DNA from: Flavobacterium sp. LHD-85
GTDB lineage: Bacteria > Bacteroidota > Bacteroidia > Flavobacteriales > Flavobacteriaceae
Direction: 5' to 3'
Assembly (NCBI RefSeq): GCF_030929595.1
Contig: NZ_JAVFVR010000003.1
Span: 124,001-188,000 of the forward strand
Length of the DNA: 64,000 bases
In this document: piece by piece, positions 1-9,532 of the stretch
How positions within the stretch are numbered: position 1 is the first letter of the stretch
Layout of the letters: every line of letters begins with the position of its first letter
Translations under genes and position numbers: made by a program
The notes under the pieces: model-generated
What the model was told of the DNA's origin: nothing
What the model saw: only the letters and a program-made list of their open reading frames with translations
Databases searched by the model: none

Positions 1-547
1 AAGTATCTGAAGATGGACCGTTTTCTGGAGAAACACTGTTGTATGATAATAAATTAGCAAGAGTAAAAGTAACTGCAATGTTTTTAGTTAAGAAGTAATT
101 TAAACCAACATTGATATTGGCCGTTAGACTATTGCTATCATCTGTGCCAGTAATTGGACTTTCGTATTTATTTCTGCCGTATCCTAAACCTACTTCTCCA
201 TAAGCTTTGAATCGTTTTTTATCGAGTTCCAATACATAATATCTTGCGAAACCACCGATTCCGAAAATATTAGTTTTTTCATCGGTTGCTTCAACTTTAT
301 TGCTAGAATAGCTCAATTGTCCTCCAACGGCAAATTTATCATTAAGAAAATATCCAAATTTGGGATTAAAAGCATAATAGTCTTGATCGCCTCCCGTACT
401 AATTTGTATTGCACCTTCAATAAACATATCGCCATGGCTAAAAGTGATACCTTTTGCAGTGTTCATTTCTGCATCAACTTGATCTTGCTGAGCATTTGCA
501 AAGTAAAATGTAAATAACGCTAGAATAACAGAAAATTTGGTTTTCAT
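1..547 (-). CDS. Outer-membrane beta-barrel protein, 3' end outside the window
   Basis: The frame is open from an ATG at 547 to the window edge, giving 182 codons with no stop, so the C-terminus is missing. The product begins with a clear signal peptide ending near ANAQ. Alternating hydrophobic and polar strands with many Gly and aromatic residues follow (for example FGYFLNDKFAVGG, and FARYYVLELDKKRF with GEVGLGYGRN after it). This is the pattern of a small OmpA/OmpW-like porin-type barrel of about 200 residues. No ligand or function can be read from it. The gene stands alone, reading away from lepA's terminator. Confidence 0.8.
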   Translation of the reverse strand, partial: MKTKFSVILALFTFYFANAQQDQVDAEMNTAKGITFSHGDMFIEGAIQISTGGDQDYYAFNPKFGYFLNDKFAVGGQLSYSSNKVEATDEKTNIFGIGGFARYYVLELDKKRFKAYGEVGLGYGRNKYESPITGTDDSNSLTANINVGLNYFLTKNIAVTFTLANLLSYNSVSPENGPSSDT

Positions 548-713
548 AATCTTTTATTTTTTAAAGTTGTAAGATTAAAAATACAATTTTATCTTAAATT
601 TAACTTTAAGTTTTTGTAAAAGCGTTAAAAAACAATCGATTAAGTTAATATTTTAATAAAACGTAAGTTTTGGATTACACTTTTTAAAATATCAGAAATA
701 GATTATATTCAAA

Positions 714-744
714 CAAAAAACCCGACAACTTTCGTCATCGGGTT
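714..744 (-). terminator. Rho-independent terminator of lepA
   Basis: On the minus strand, AACCCGA and TCGGGTT form a stem around a loop, followed directly by a run of six T. It lies about 40 bases past the lepA stop codon. Confidence 0.85.
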
Positions 745-786
745 TAGTCTATTATCTATGTTCTTTACTCTTTTATCTAAAAAAGA

Positions 787-2583
787 CTAGTCATTCAATT
801 TCAAAACAGCCATAAACGCTTCTTGCGGAATCTCTACGTTTCCTACTTGACGCATACGTTTTTTACCTTTTTTCTGTTTTTCAAGAAGTTTACGCTTACG
901 CGAAATATCTCCACCATAACATTTTGCGGTAACGTCTTTACGAAGTGCTTTAATCGTTTCACGAGCGATAATTTTAGCTCCAATTGCAGCCTGAATCGGA
1001 ATGTCGAATTGCTGTCTCGGAATTAACTCGCGTAATTTCTCGGTCATTTTTTTACCGATGTTGTAAGCGTTATCTTCGTGAATCAATGCAGAAAGTGCAT
1101 CAACAGTTTGAGCATTTAAAAGAACGTCAAGTTTAACTAATTTTGAAGTTCTCATTCCGATAGGAGAATAATCGAAAGAAGCGTAACCTTTAGAAACTGT
1201 TTTCAAACGATCATAAAAATCGAATACAATTTCCGCCAAAGGCATGTCAAAGTTTAACTCAACACGTTCTGTTGTTAAGTAGGTTTGGTTGGTAATTAAA
1301 CCACGTTTTTCGATACATAAACTCATTACGTTTCCAACAAAGTCAGATTTAGTAATGATCGTAGCTTTAATAAAAGGCTCTTCAACTCTGTCTAGTTTTG
1401 AAGGCTCTGGTAAATCTGAAGGGTTGTTTACAACAATAGCTTTTTCTGGCTCTTTTTTAGTGTAAGCCAAATATGAAACGTTAGGAACCGTGGTAATTAC
1501 AGTCATGTCAAACTCACGCTCTAAACGTTCTTGGATAATTTCCATGTGAAGCATTCCTAAGAATCCGCAACGGAAACCAAATCCTAATGCCGCCGAACTT
1601 TCAGGAGTAAATACTAATGAAGCATCGTTCAACTGTAATTTCTCCATCGAAGAACGCAAATCCTCGTAATCTTCTGTATCAACAGGATAAATTCCGGCAA
1701 ATACCATTGGTTTTACATCCTCAAAACCAGTAATCATATTGGTAGTTGGTACTTTTGCATCTGTAATAGTATCACCAACTTTTACTTCGCGAGCTTCTTT
1801 AATTCCAGAAATCAAATAACCAACATCTCCTGCCGAAACTACATTTTTAGGAACCTGATTTAATTTTAAAGTTCCAATTTCGTCAGCGAAATATTCGTTG
1901 TCAGTAGCCATGAATTTAATTTTCTGGCCTTTTTTGATTTCACCATTTACAACTCTAAAGATTACCTCAATTCCGCGGAACGGATTGTAAACTGAGTCAA
2001 AAATCAAAGCTTGCAACGGCTCTTCTGGATCTCCTTTTGGAGCAGGGATTTTCTCGATAATGGCAGCAAGAATGTTCTCAACACCAAAACCAGTTTTTCC
2101 TGAAGCATGAATAATATCTTCCAATTTACATCCTAATAAATCGATAATATCATCACTAACTTCTTCTGGATTAGCACTTGGTAAATCGACTTTATTCAAA
2201 ACCGGAATAATTTCTAAGTCGTTTTCAAGAGCTAAGTATAAGTTTGAAATCGTTTGTGCTTGAATACTTTGAGCAGCATCAACAATCAAAAGCGCCCCTT
2301 CGCAGGCAGCGATTGATCTTGAAACTTCGTATGAAAAGTCAACGTGCCCAGGAGTATCAATTAAGTTTAAGATATATTCTTCACCCTTGTATTTGTATTC
2401 CATCTGAATGGCATGACTCTTAATGGTAATTCCACGCTCGCGCTCCAGATCCATGTTGTCAAGCAATTGTGCTTTTTCTTCACGAGCTGTAACGGTTTGT
2501 GTTGCGCCTAGTAATCTGTCCGCCAATGTACTTTTACCGTGGTCAATGTGTGCAATAATGCAAAAGTTACGTATCTTCTTCAT
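787..2583 (-). CDS. lepA: Elongation factor 4 (LepA), ribosome-binding GTPase
   Basis: This is a 598-residue protein, the usual length for LepA/EF4. The GTPase motifs are intact: AHIDHGKST at residues 11-19 (P-loop), DTPGH at 76-80 and NKVD at 130-133. The rest matches the EF-G-like domains plus the LepA-specific C-terminal domain, ending in a Lys/Arg-rich stretch ([20 protein letters not shown]) typical of the family. LepA acts on stalled or back-translocated ribosomes in the cytosol. The gene is monocistronic, with a terminator at 714-744 and a TATCTTTG -7 element about 90 bases upstream. The ATG at 2583 is the natural start because the GTPase domain begins within ten residues. Confidence 0.98.
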   Translation of the reverse strand: MKKIRNFCIIAHIDHGKSTLADRLLGATQTVTAREEKAQLLDNMDLERERGITIKSHAIQMEYKYKGEEYILNLIDTPGHVDFSYEVSRSIAACEGALLIVDAAQSIQAQTISNLYLALENDLEIIPVLNKVDLPSANPEEVSDDIIDLLGCKLEDIIHASGKTGFGVENILAAIIEKIPAPKGDPEEPLQALIFDSVYNPFRGIEVIFRVVNGEIKKGQKIKFMATDNEYFADEIGTLKLNQVPKNVVSAGDVGYLISGIKEAREVKVGDTITDAKVPTTNMITGFEDVKPMVFAGIYPVDTEDYEDLRSSMEKLQLNDASLVFTPESSAALGFGFRCGFLGMLHMEIIQERLEREFDMTVITTVPNVSYLAYTKKEPEKAIVVNNPSDLPEPSKLDRVEEPFIKATIITKSDFVGNVMSLCIEKRGLITNQTYLTTERVELNFDMPLAEIVFDFYDRLKTVSKGYASFDYSPIGMRTSKLVKLDVLLNAQTVDALSALIHEDNAYNIGKKMTEKLRELIPRQQFDIPIQAAIGAKIIARETIKALRKDVTAKCYGGDISRKRKLLEKQKKGKKRMRQVGNVEIPQEAFMAVLKLND

Positions 2584-2672
2584 TTTATATATCAGTTCTC
2601 TATAACGAGTTTTAGTATTTTTTGGGTATAAAACAGCCTAAAGCAATTGCTTTAAAGCATGTTATTAAGGCG

Positions 2673-2680
2673 CAAAGATA
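2673..2680 (-). promoter_or_regulatory. Bacteroidota -7 promoter element for lepA
   Basis: The minus strand reads TATCTTTGCGCC, matching the TAnnTTTG consensus of the primary sigma factor in this phylum. I did not find a clear TTG at the expected -33 distance. Confidence 0.5.
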
Positions 2681-2745
2681 GCGCAAAGTTTTGGATTCTG
2701 GAATGCTGATCTTCGATAGTTGAAAGATGTGAATTAAAATTGGCG

Positions 2746-3447
2746 TTAAAATTCAAAATTAAACCCTTTTTCAGTTAATTTTTTGTACATCTGATCATCA
2801 AATTTATAAAGTTTAGCCGCTCTGTGCGAAACATCTTTTTGCTTTTCATCCAATGCTGTAAGCAGTTTCATGTGAAGAATTTTTCTTCTAAAATTAGATT
2901 TGTCCAATTCGATTCCAAGAATTTCTTCATATAAATGCATCAGCTGCAATAAAGTAAATTTTTCTGGAAGAAGGTTAAAACCAATTGGGGCTTGACGCAC
3001 TCGGTTTCGCAATTGCAGTAAACTGAAATCGAGAATTTCGTTATGGTCAAAAATCAAATCTGGAATTTCGTTTATCTTAAACCACTTGGCTTCAAAAACC
3101 TTTAAACTGGCTTTAATATTATAATCTTCTCTATTGACCAAAGTATAATAACCAATAGTAACCACGCGTCTTTCCAGAACACGCTGCGGATCTGTAAAGG
3201 CTTTTAACTGTTCCAAATAGATGTCTTCAAGACCGGTAAGTTCCTGTAAAATGCGTTGGGCAGCATTATCTGCACTTTCATCTATTTGAAGCCATCCGCC
3301 AAGAAGCCCCCATTTGCCTTTACTTTCGCCTTCGGCATGCTGCACCAAGAGCACTTCGAGACTCTCTTTGTTAAATCCGAAGAAAACACAGTCAATCGTG
3401 ATGCCGTCTACGGCTGGTTTGTGGTGGTTAGTAGTTATTTCAGTCAA
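2746..3447 (-). CDS. Nudix-winged-helix sugar-type regulator, copy 2 (AraR/NrtR-like)
   Basis: A 233-residue protein with an N-terminal Nudix fold (about residues 15-145) and a C-terminal winged-helix DNA-binding part (about 155-233). The Nudix box at 50-73 is degenerate. Where the catalytic helix should read RExxEExG it reads R65-I-L-Q-E-L-T-G, and the usual GLPGG is GLLGG, so hydrolysis is unlikely and the fold probably serves as a ligand sensor. In Bacteroides thetaiotaomicron, AraR of this architecture senses L-arabinose; NrtR proteins sense NAD-related ligands. The gene lies 35 bases downstream of a close paralogue and both face away from the SusC/SusD locus, which suggests control of it. 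The frame is closed by a stop just upstream, and the only plausible start is a TTG at 3447. Confidence 0.85.
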   Translation of the reverse strand: MTEITTNHHKPAVDGITIDCVFFGFNKESLEVLLVQHAEGESKGKWGLLGGWLQIDESADNAAQRILQELTGLEDIYLEQLKAFTDPQRVLERRVVTIGYYTLVNREDYNIKASLKVFEAKWFKINEIPDLIFDHNEILDFSLLQLRNRVRQAPIGFNLLPEKFTLLQLMHLYEEILGIELDKSNFRRKILHMKLLTALDEKQKDVSHRAAKLYKFDDQMYKKLTEKGFNFEF

Positions 3448-3482
3448 TTTATTGTTGTCGTGTTATTGTTGTGTATTGAAAG

Positions 3483-4199
3483 TTAGAACTCAAAATTGAA
3501 TCCTTTTTCAGTTAATTTCTCATAGATTTCAGGATCAAACTTATATAGTTGAGCCGCTCTGTGCGAAACATCTTGTTGTTTTTCGTCTAAAGCAACCAGG
3601 AGTTTCATGTGCAAAATTTTTCTTCTAAAGTTAGGTTTGTCCATTTCGATTCCTAAAATTTCTTCATACAGCTGCATTAACTGCAATAAGGTAAATTTTT
3701 CGGGAAGCAGATTAAATCCGATTGGTGTTTGGCGAACTTTATTTCTAAGATGTTTGATGCTATACTCTAAAATCTCATTATGATCATAAATCAAATTCGG
3801 GATACTATCAATTTTATACCACTGTGCATCTGAAGCTGTAAAACCTGCTTTAATGTTATAATCTTCTCTTTTTACAAGCGCATAATATCCGATTGTGATA
3901 ACGCGTCGAAGCGGAAAACGATCTGGATCTCCAAATGCTTTCAGCTGTTCCAAGTAAATATTATCAAGTCCAGTAAGCTCATTCAATAAACGGTGAGCCG
4001 CATTGTCTGTGCTTTCTTTTTTATAAATCCATCCACCCGGAAGTCCCCATTTTCCTTTACTGATACCTTCAGCGTGCTGCACCAAAAGTACTTCAAGACT
4101 GCCTTTGTCAAAACCAAAAATAACACAGTCAATCGTGATGGCATTCATCGCGCTGTTTTCGTTTTTTTGGGCAGTTTTGTCGTCTACATTTTCAACCAT
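3483..4199 (-). CDS. Nudix-winged-helix sugar-type regulator, copy 1 (AraR/NrtR-like)
   Basis: This 238-residue paralogue of the downstream gene shares long identical blocks with it in the winged-helix half (for example PIGFNLLPEKFTLLQLM). The Nudix motif again lacks catalytic glutamates: after GLPGGW the helix reads R-L-L-N-E-L-T-G instead of RExxEExG. A role as a transcription factor sensing a sugar or nucleotide-sugar is therefore more likely than an enzyme. It is transcribed divergently from susC across a 639-base regulatory region. I chose the ATG at 4199; an in-frame TTG at 4220 is also possible, and the conserved fold begins only about 16 residues later. Together the two copies probably act as the local regulators of the polysaccharide locus. 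No hybrid two-component or anti-sigma gene, the usual PUL regulators, lies next to it. Confidence 0.87.
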   Translation of the reverse strand: MVENVDDKTAQKNENSAMNAITIDCVIFGFDKGSLEVLLVQHAEGISKGKWGLPGGWIYKKESTDNAAHRLLNELTGLDNIYLEQLKAFGDPDRFPLRRVITIGYYALVKREDYNIKAGFTASDAQWYKIDSIPNLIYDHNEILEYSIKHLRNKVRQTPIGFNLLPEKFTLLQLMQLYEEILGIEMDKPNFRRKILHMKLLVALDEKQQDVSHRAAQLYKFDPEIYEKLTEKGFNFEF

Positions 4200-4284
4200 A
4201 TATGAGATAAATTTTGACAAATTAAATAAATAAAATGATTATTAGCCTTTTTGAAAGCCTTATATTTTTTTTAGCGAAACAAAA

Positions 4285-4363
4285 AATTGATAATCAGTCT
4301 TTTAGAAATAAGTAAGAAAAGCTCTTTAATTCAGATAATTTCTTAAACGACTGATTGTCAATT
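4285..4363. repeat. Inverted 15-bp arms, possible operator pair
   Basis: AATTGATAATCAGTC at 4285-4299 and GACTGATTGTCAATT at 4349-4363 are reverse complements with one mismatch, 49 bases apart. They sit between the regulator start (4199) and the candidate susC promoter (4477), where a regulator pair could bind both sides. Confidence 0.45.
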
Positions 4364-4476
4364 TTATAAATCATTGATTTTTCTATATTTTTTATTTCAA
4401 TTCTACTTCAGATTTTACAACATTAATAAAAATGGATTAGGATTAATCAGAATCGAAAAAAAATAACCCTAATATT

Positions 4477-4507
4477 TTGTTAATATAGAAAATTTGTTTT
4501 ACACTTG
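4477..4507 (+). promoter_or_regulatory. Candidate susC promoter
   Basis: TTG at 4477-4479, then 20 bases, then TACACTTG at 4500-4507, one mismatch from the TAnnTTTG element of Bacteroidota. The start of transcription would lie near 4513, leaving a leader of about 325 bases. Confidence 0.5.
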
Positions 4508-4838
4508 TAGTCAAATTTACCATAAGATAAATTCAAATTGACCATAAGCAAAAAAAGAACAAACTTACACTTAACTTAAACTTACCACAAATGTTTTTTC
4601 TAAAAATTGATTTAAATAGCTTTTTGATGAGATTACCATCATCAAATTTTGCCAAAAGAATTGATTTTGAAGTTTTAAAAATGCTTGTTTTTAAAACGCC
4701 TGTTTATAGTCAGCAAGTACTAAATGTTGGAAATGAGATTCAGGCCCTCATTTTTGGCATGACCTGCTTGGGAAGTTTTCCAGATTTCTCTTAGGGTAAG
4801 AAACACTAACTATAACTTAAACTTAATCAATTCTTATT

Positions 4839-7800
4839 ATGAAAAGCAAAAATTGTATTAAAACAACAAAGCTTCCATATTTTATGGCGGTGCTGCTTAG
4901 CGTATTTATGATGCAGTTTGGATTTGCTCAAGAATCTAAAACTGTAAGTGGGACAATTACCTCTTCCGAGGACGGATTTGGAGTTCCAGGTGCAACTGTA
5001 CAAGTACAGGGAACAAAATCGAGTACTGTTACCGATTTTGACGGAAAATATAAAGTGGAGGCTAAAACAGGAGATGTTTTGGTAATCACTTTTGTAGGTT
5101 TCAAGGCGCAAAATATTACGGTTGGAACTCAAAAAGTTGTCAACGTGGTTTTGAGCCCAGAAACGGCAGAACTTAAAGAAATTGTAGTAATCGGTTACGG
5201 TACTCAAAAGAAGAAAGTAAATACTGCGGCAACTTCTTTGGTGTCTGGAAAAGACATTCAGCAGGTTGCGAGTCTTGATGTTGTAAATGCTTTACAAGGT
5301 CAAGCTTCTGGGGTTTCTGTAACTTCATCTTCTGGACAGCCAGGTGCGAATATGGTGGTAAATATTCGTGGAGCAGGTACAGCAGGAAACAGTGATCCGC
5401 TTTATGTGGTTGATGGTGTAGTGGTTGATAACGGAATCGGATATCTTGATCCATCTGTTATTGAAAGGGTTGACGTTTTGAAAGATGCTTCTGCAGCTTC
5501 TATCTACGGAGCAAGAGCAGCAAACGGAGTTATCTTGGTTACTACAAAAAAAGGAAAAGATGGTAAAATGAATGTGTCTTTCAGTTCTTATACAGGTTTT
5601 CAGCAGATTGCTAAAAAACTGGATTTGATGAATACACAAGAATATACTACAATCATGAACGAAGCTCGTGTAAATTCTGGATATACACCATTATATACAA
5701 AAGAGCAAATTGCTTCATTTCCTGATCATGACTGGCAAAAAGATTTATTCAACGAAGGTGCAATGAAACAAAATCACTCTCTTTTGATTACTGGAGGTGA
5801 CGAAAAATCTACCATTGCAACTGGTTTATCTTACTACGGACAAGAAGGTATGATTGGAGGTTCTACAAACCAATCTCAATACGATCGTGTTACTTTTACA
5901 GTAAACTCTACTTCAGAAGTAATTAAAGGATATTTGAAAATTGGTGAAAACTTCACTTTATCAAACATCAAATCTAGCGGTGTTGCAGATGATGGTATTT
6001 ACAGCAACGCAATCAGAAGTTTCTTAAACGCAGCTCCAATCGATCAGGCGTATGACGAAAATGGAGATTTTGCACATTCTATTATTTCTCAAGACATCAG
6101 CAATCCAGTTGGATCTTTATACTACAACAACTTCAATCAGACTAAAACAAATCGTTATGTAGGTAACATTTTTGCTGAATTAAAATTTGCAAAAAACTTT
6201 ACTTTTAGAACTAGTTATGGTGTTGATATGACAGACAGCAATTACCGTTCTTTCAGACCAGTTTATTCGCTTTCTTCAAATGATAACAATACAGTTTCTA
6301 GCGTAACTCAAAGCGCGACAAAATCTTTAGGATGGATTTTTGAGAACACACTTCAATACAAATTCAACATTGCTGATGCACATAATTTTGATGTATTAGT
6401 GGGTACTTCTGCTAAAAAGAATACTTCTGATTATATGGAAGGGCAAGGAAGAAACTTGATTTTTGATGATTTTGAACATGCTTATTTAGATAACGCAAAA
6501 GATCCGACATCAAATGTGGTAAAAGGAAATCGTAAAGATTACGCAATCCAGTCTTACTTTGGGCGTTTATTGTACGATTACAACAATAAATACTTATTCT
6601 CTGCAACAGTTCGTCGTGACGGTTCATCAGAATTTGGTCCAGATAACAAATATGCTATTTTCCCATCGTTCTCTGCAGGATGGAATTTAGATAAAGAAGC
6701 TTTCTTCAAAGAAAACAAAGTTTTAAATACTTTCAAATTAAGAGCAAGCTGGGGACAAAATGGTAACGACCAATTTGCAAGAAGATTTGCTTATATGTCA
6801 ACTGTAAACTCTACAGACAAAACATATCATTTTGGAACTGGTGACGAAACTCTTTTAGTAGGTTCAAGCCCTGACCAATTGGCAAACCGTAACTTAAAAT
6901 GGGAAACTTCTGAGCAGTTAGACTTAGGTTTTGATGCTACTTTGTTTACCAACTTTACTTTAACTTTTGATTACTATGACAAGAAAACCAAAGATTGGTT
7001 AGTATTGGCGTCTATTCCAACTTATGCTGGAGCAACTGCACCTTACATTAATGGTGGAGACGTAAGCAATAAAGGTTTTGAAATTGGTTTATCTTACCGT
7101 ACACGTTTTGGAAAAGATTGGAATTTTGCTATCAATGCAAACCTTTCTCGTAACCAAAACGAGGTGTTGAAAATTGCTAACAACGAAGGAATCATTCATG
7201 GAGAATCAAATGTATTGTTCCAAGGTTTAGACGAGATGAATCGTGTTGAGGTTGGAAAACCAATGGGTTATTTCTACGGATTAAAAACAGACGGAATTTT
7301 CCAAAATGCTACTGAAGTTGCAGCGGGTGTTCAGCCAAATGCACAGCCAGGAGACGTTCGTTTCGTAGATTTAAATAATGACGGAAAAATCGATGCAAAC
7401 GACAAAACGCAAATTGGTGATCCAAACCCAGATATTAACTATGGTGTTAATTTAGAATTATCATACAAAGCTTTTGATTTCTCTATTAATACTTACGGTA
7501 TCGCAGGAGGACAAAACGTTTTTGGAGTTCACGATTACACGCGTGCTTACACAAACAACACTACAGAAGTGTTAGGAAGATGGACAACTGAAGGAACTTC
7601 TAACAGAATTCCAAGAGTAACTTACGGAACTGATGCAAACGGAAACTATACTAAATTCTCAGATTTATATATTCAGGATTCAGATTTCTTCAGAATTAAA
7701 AATGCTACAATCGGGTGTGATTTAACAAAGCTGACAACAAAACTTAGTTTCTTCAGTAAATTCAGATTATATGTTGCAGGAAATAACCTTTATACATTCA

Positions 7801-7928
7801 CAAAATACAAAGGAATGGATCCAGAAATTGGTTTCGGAAACGTAAATCAGTCTTGGGCTAAAGGAATTGATGTTGGATATTATCCGCAGCCAAGAACCTA
7901 TTTGATGGGTCTGAATGTTAACTTTTAA
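4839..7928 (+). CDS. SusC-like TonB-dependent glycan importer
   Basis: A 1029-residue outer-membrane receptor. Residues 1-30 are a signal peptide ending in FGFA. A carboxypeptidase-regulatory-like domain follows (about 35-110), then the SusC plug with VVIGYGTQKK and the SusC signature YVVDGVVVDN, then a long beta-barrel ending with a C-terminal aromatic (VNF). With the SusD partner it would bind oligosaccharides at the cell surface and move them into the periplasm using TonB energy. It is the first gene of the locus; the SusD start lies 12 bases after its stop. The enzymes downstream suggest xyloglucan oligosaccharides as the ligand. The ATG at 4839 gives a normal signal peptide. Confidence 0.96.
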   Translation: MKSKNCIKTTKLPYFMAVLLSVFMMQFGFAQESKTVSGTITSSEDGFGVPGATVQVQGTKSSTVTDFDGKYKVEAKTGDVLVITFVGFKAQNITVGTQKVVNVVLSPETAELKEIVVIGYGTQKKKVNTAATSLVSGKDIQQVASLDVVNALQGQASGVSVTSSSGQPGANMVVNIRGAGTAGNSDPLYVVDGVVVDNGIGYLDPSVIERVDVLKDASAASIYGARAANGVILVTTKKGKDGKMNVSFSSYTGFQQIAKKLDLMNTQEYTTIMNEARVNSGYTPLYTKEQIASFPDHDWQKDLFNEGAMKQNHSLLITGGDEKSTIATGLSYYGQEGMIGGSTNQSQYDRVTFTVNSTSEVIKGYLKIGENFTLSNIKSSGVADDGIYSNAIRSFLNAAPIDQAYDENGDFAHSIISQDISNPVGSLYYNNFNQTKTNRYVGNIFAELKFAKNFTFRTSYGVDMTDSNYRSFRPVYSLSSNDNNTVSSVTQSATKSLGWIFENTLQYKFNIADAHNFDVLVGTSAKKNTSDYMEGQGRNLIFDDFEHAYLDNAKDPTSNVVKGNRKDYAIQSYFGRLLYDYNNKYLFSATVRRDGSSEFGPDNKYAIFPSFSAGWNLDKEAFFKENKVLNTFKLRASWGQNGNDQFARRFAYMSTVNSTDKTYHFGTGDETLLVGSSPDQLANRNLKWETSEQLDLGFDATLFTNFTLTFDYYDKKTKDWLVLASIPTYAGATAPYINGGDVSNKGFEIGLSYRTRFGKDWNFAINANLSRNQNEVLKIANNEGIIHGESNVLFQGLDEMNRVEVGKPMGYFYGLKTDGIFQNATEVAAGVQPNAQPGDVRFVDLNNDGKIDANDKTQIGDPNPDINYGVNLELSYKAFDFSINTYGIAGGQNVFGVHDYTRAYTNNTTEVLGRWTTEGTSNRIPRVTYGTDANGNYTKFSDLYIQDSDFFRIKNATIGCDLTKLTTKLSFFSKFRLYVAGNNLYTFTKYKGMDPEIGFGNVNQSWAKGIDVGYYPQPRTYLMGLNVNF

Positions 7929-7940
7929 AATTTGAAAATC

Positions 7941-9521
7941 ATGAAAAGATATATAAAATTATTTGCGCTTTCAAGCCTACTTACTTTAGGTGCTTGTTCG
8001 CAGGATTTCTTGGAAAACGAACCATATACAGATAAGGTAACAGAGAATTTTTATAAAACACCTTCTGATGCTTTTGAAGGTCTTGTAGCAGTTTACGATA
8101 TTTTGCAGCGCGAGGCATACGGCGGACCTTTATTAATAAGTGAGCAAGCTTCTGACAATTGCTTTGGTGGTTATGGTATTGCCGATGCTCAAACCGATAT
8201 TGAATGGGATCGTTTCTTGTATGTTTCAGACAAAGACATGAACAAAGATGTTTGGGCTAATGCTTATTTAGGAATTTACAGAGCTAACATTTTGTTAGAA
8301 AATTTAGATAAAGTAAACTGGGGATCTGATACTGCTTTGAAAACTCGTTACGAAGCTGAAGCACGTTTCTTAAGAGCGCATTTCCATTTTACTGCGGCTA
8401 AAATGTTTGGAGATATTATTCCTCTTGATCATACTGTAACAACAAGCGAGTTCGAGTTGCCAAGACAAGCTGCAGAAGTTACTTATGCTTTAATAGCAAA
8501 AGATTTAAAATTTGCGGCAGACAATCTAGGGCCAGAAAACTACTCACAAGCGGGAAATGCTAATTACGGTCGTATTACAAAATGGGCTGCAGAAGCATAT
8601 TTAGCTAGAACGTTCTTATTTTATACAGGAGCATACGGCAAAACAGATTTGGCGGGTGTGGTTTCTAAAGCTGAAGCAACTGCTTACATTAACGATGCAG
8701 TAAACAACAGTGGACATGGTTTAGTTGCTGATTTTGCTAATCTTTGGTTAGCAGCTTCTTTCGAAAACTTTGCTGGAGAAGATAATACTGAAATGGTTTG
8801 GGCAGTTCGTTTTAACGGTTCAGGAAAAGGAAACTGGGATCTTCATGAAGGAAACCGTTTCCAAGTAAATATTGCGCCACGTGGAGGTTCAATTGGAAAA
8901 TATGCAACAGGATGGGGAGGAGCTACGGTTAATCCTGCATTAGTAAATGCTTATGAAACGGGTGATACTAGAAAAGCGGCTTCATTTATTGATTATGCAG
9001 GCGAAAATTTAAATTTTGATGCACAAGCTAGAGAACAACGCCAGTACACAGGATATTCTTGGAAAAAATATTGCCCAATTACAAACGCAGCAGGAACGGC
9101 TGTTGTAGAAGCAAACGGAGGAAATTTCCAAATTGACAACTACCAAGATTATGCGATTATTCGTTTCTCTGATGTATTGTTAATGGCTGCCGAATTGAAT
9201 TTAGCATCTAACCCAGCTTTAGCGCAAGCAGATTTTGACAGAGTGCGTGACCGTGCTTTTAAAAATACGACTCACAGAAAAACAGCTAGTATCGAAAACA
9301 TCATGAAAGAGCGTCAATTAGAATTGGCTCTTGAAGGACTTCGTTATTTTGACTTAATCAGACAAGGAATGCCTGCAATGAAAGCTGCTATTGATAATAC
9401 TACAGGTGGTTCTCAGTTTGCAGTTACTTTTAGAACAGAGACTCAAGGCTGGTTCCCATTACCGCAATCGCAGATCATTCTTTCAAATGGTACAATAACT
9501 CAAAATCCAGGCTGGAATTAA
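7941..9521 (+). CDS. SusD-like glycan-binding lipoprotein
   Basis: A 526-residue lipoprotein with the lipobox LTLGACS (lipidated Cys19) and the SusD/RagB organisation: a TPR-rich N-terminal half starting near FLENEPYT, and a C-terminal part with the MKERQLELALEGLRYFDLIR helix typical of the family. It caps the SusC channel and presents oligosaccharide to it. The ATG at 7941 is preferred to an in-frame TTG at 7932, because it places the lysine/arginine pair directly before the hydrophobic segment. It is translationally close to susC and to the third gene, so the three form the outer-membrane import module. Confidence 0.95.
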   Translation: MKRYIKLFALSSLLTLGACSQDFLENEPYTDKVTENFYKTPSDAFEGLVAVYDILQREAYGGPLLISEQASDNCFGGYGIADAQTDIEWDRFLYVSDKDMNKDVWANAYLGIYRANILLENLDKVNWGSDTALKTRYEAEARFLRAHFHFTAAKMFGDIIPLDHTVTTSEFELPRQAAEVTYALIAKDLKFAADNLGPENYSQAGNANYGRITKWAAEAYLARTFLFYTGAYGKTDLAGVVSKAEATAYINDAVNNSGHGLVADFANLWLAASFENFAGEDNTEMVWAVRFNGSGKGNWDLHEGNRFQVNIAPRGGSIGKYATGWGGATVNPALVNAYETGDTRKAASFIDYAGENLNFDAQAREQRQYTGYSWKKYCPITNAAGTAVVEANGGNFQIDNYQDYAIIRFSDVLLMAAELNLASNPALAQADFDRVRDRAFKNTTHRKTASIENIMKERQLELALEGLRYFDLIRQGMPAMKAAIDNTTGGSQFAVTFRTETQGWFPLPQSQIILSNGTITQNPGWN

Positions 9522-9532
9522 TTCAAAACAAA

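Larger units (their letters stand above)
4200..4838. promoter_or_regulatory. Divergent control region between the Nudix regulators and the PUL
   Basis: This 639-base AT-rich stretch has no convincing gene. It holds an inverted pair of 15-bp arms (4285-4299 and 4349-4363), a candidate susC promoter (4477-4507) and a leader of over 300 bases with repeated ACTTA-type tracts before the susC start. A small frame at 4591-4794 has no coding character. Confidence 0.6.

Noticed and set aside
4591..4794. A 67-codon open frame in the susC leader
   Set aside because: No ribosome-binding context, no recognisable protein character, and it lies in an AT-rich leader. More likely chance.
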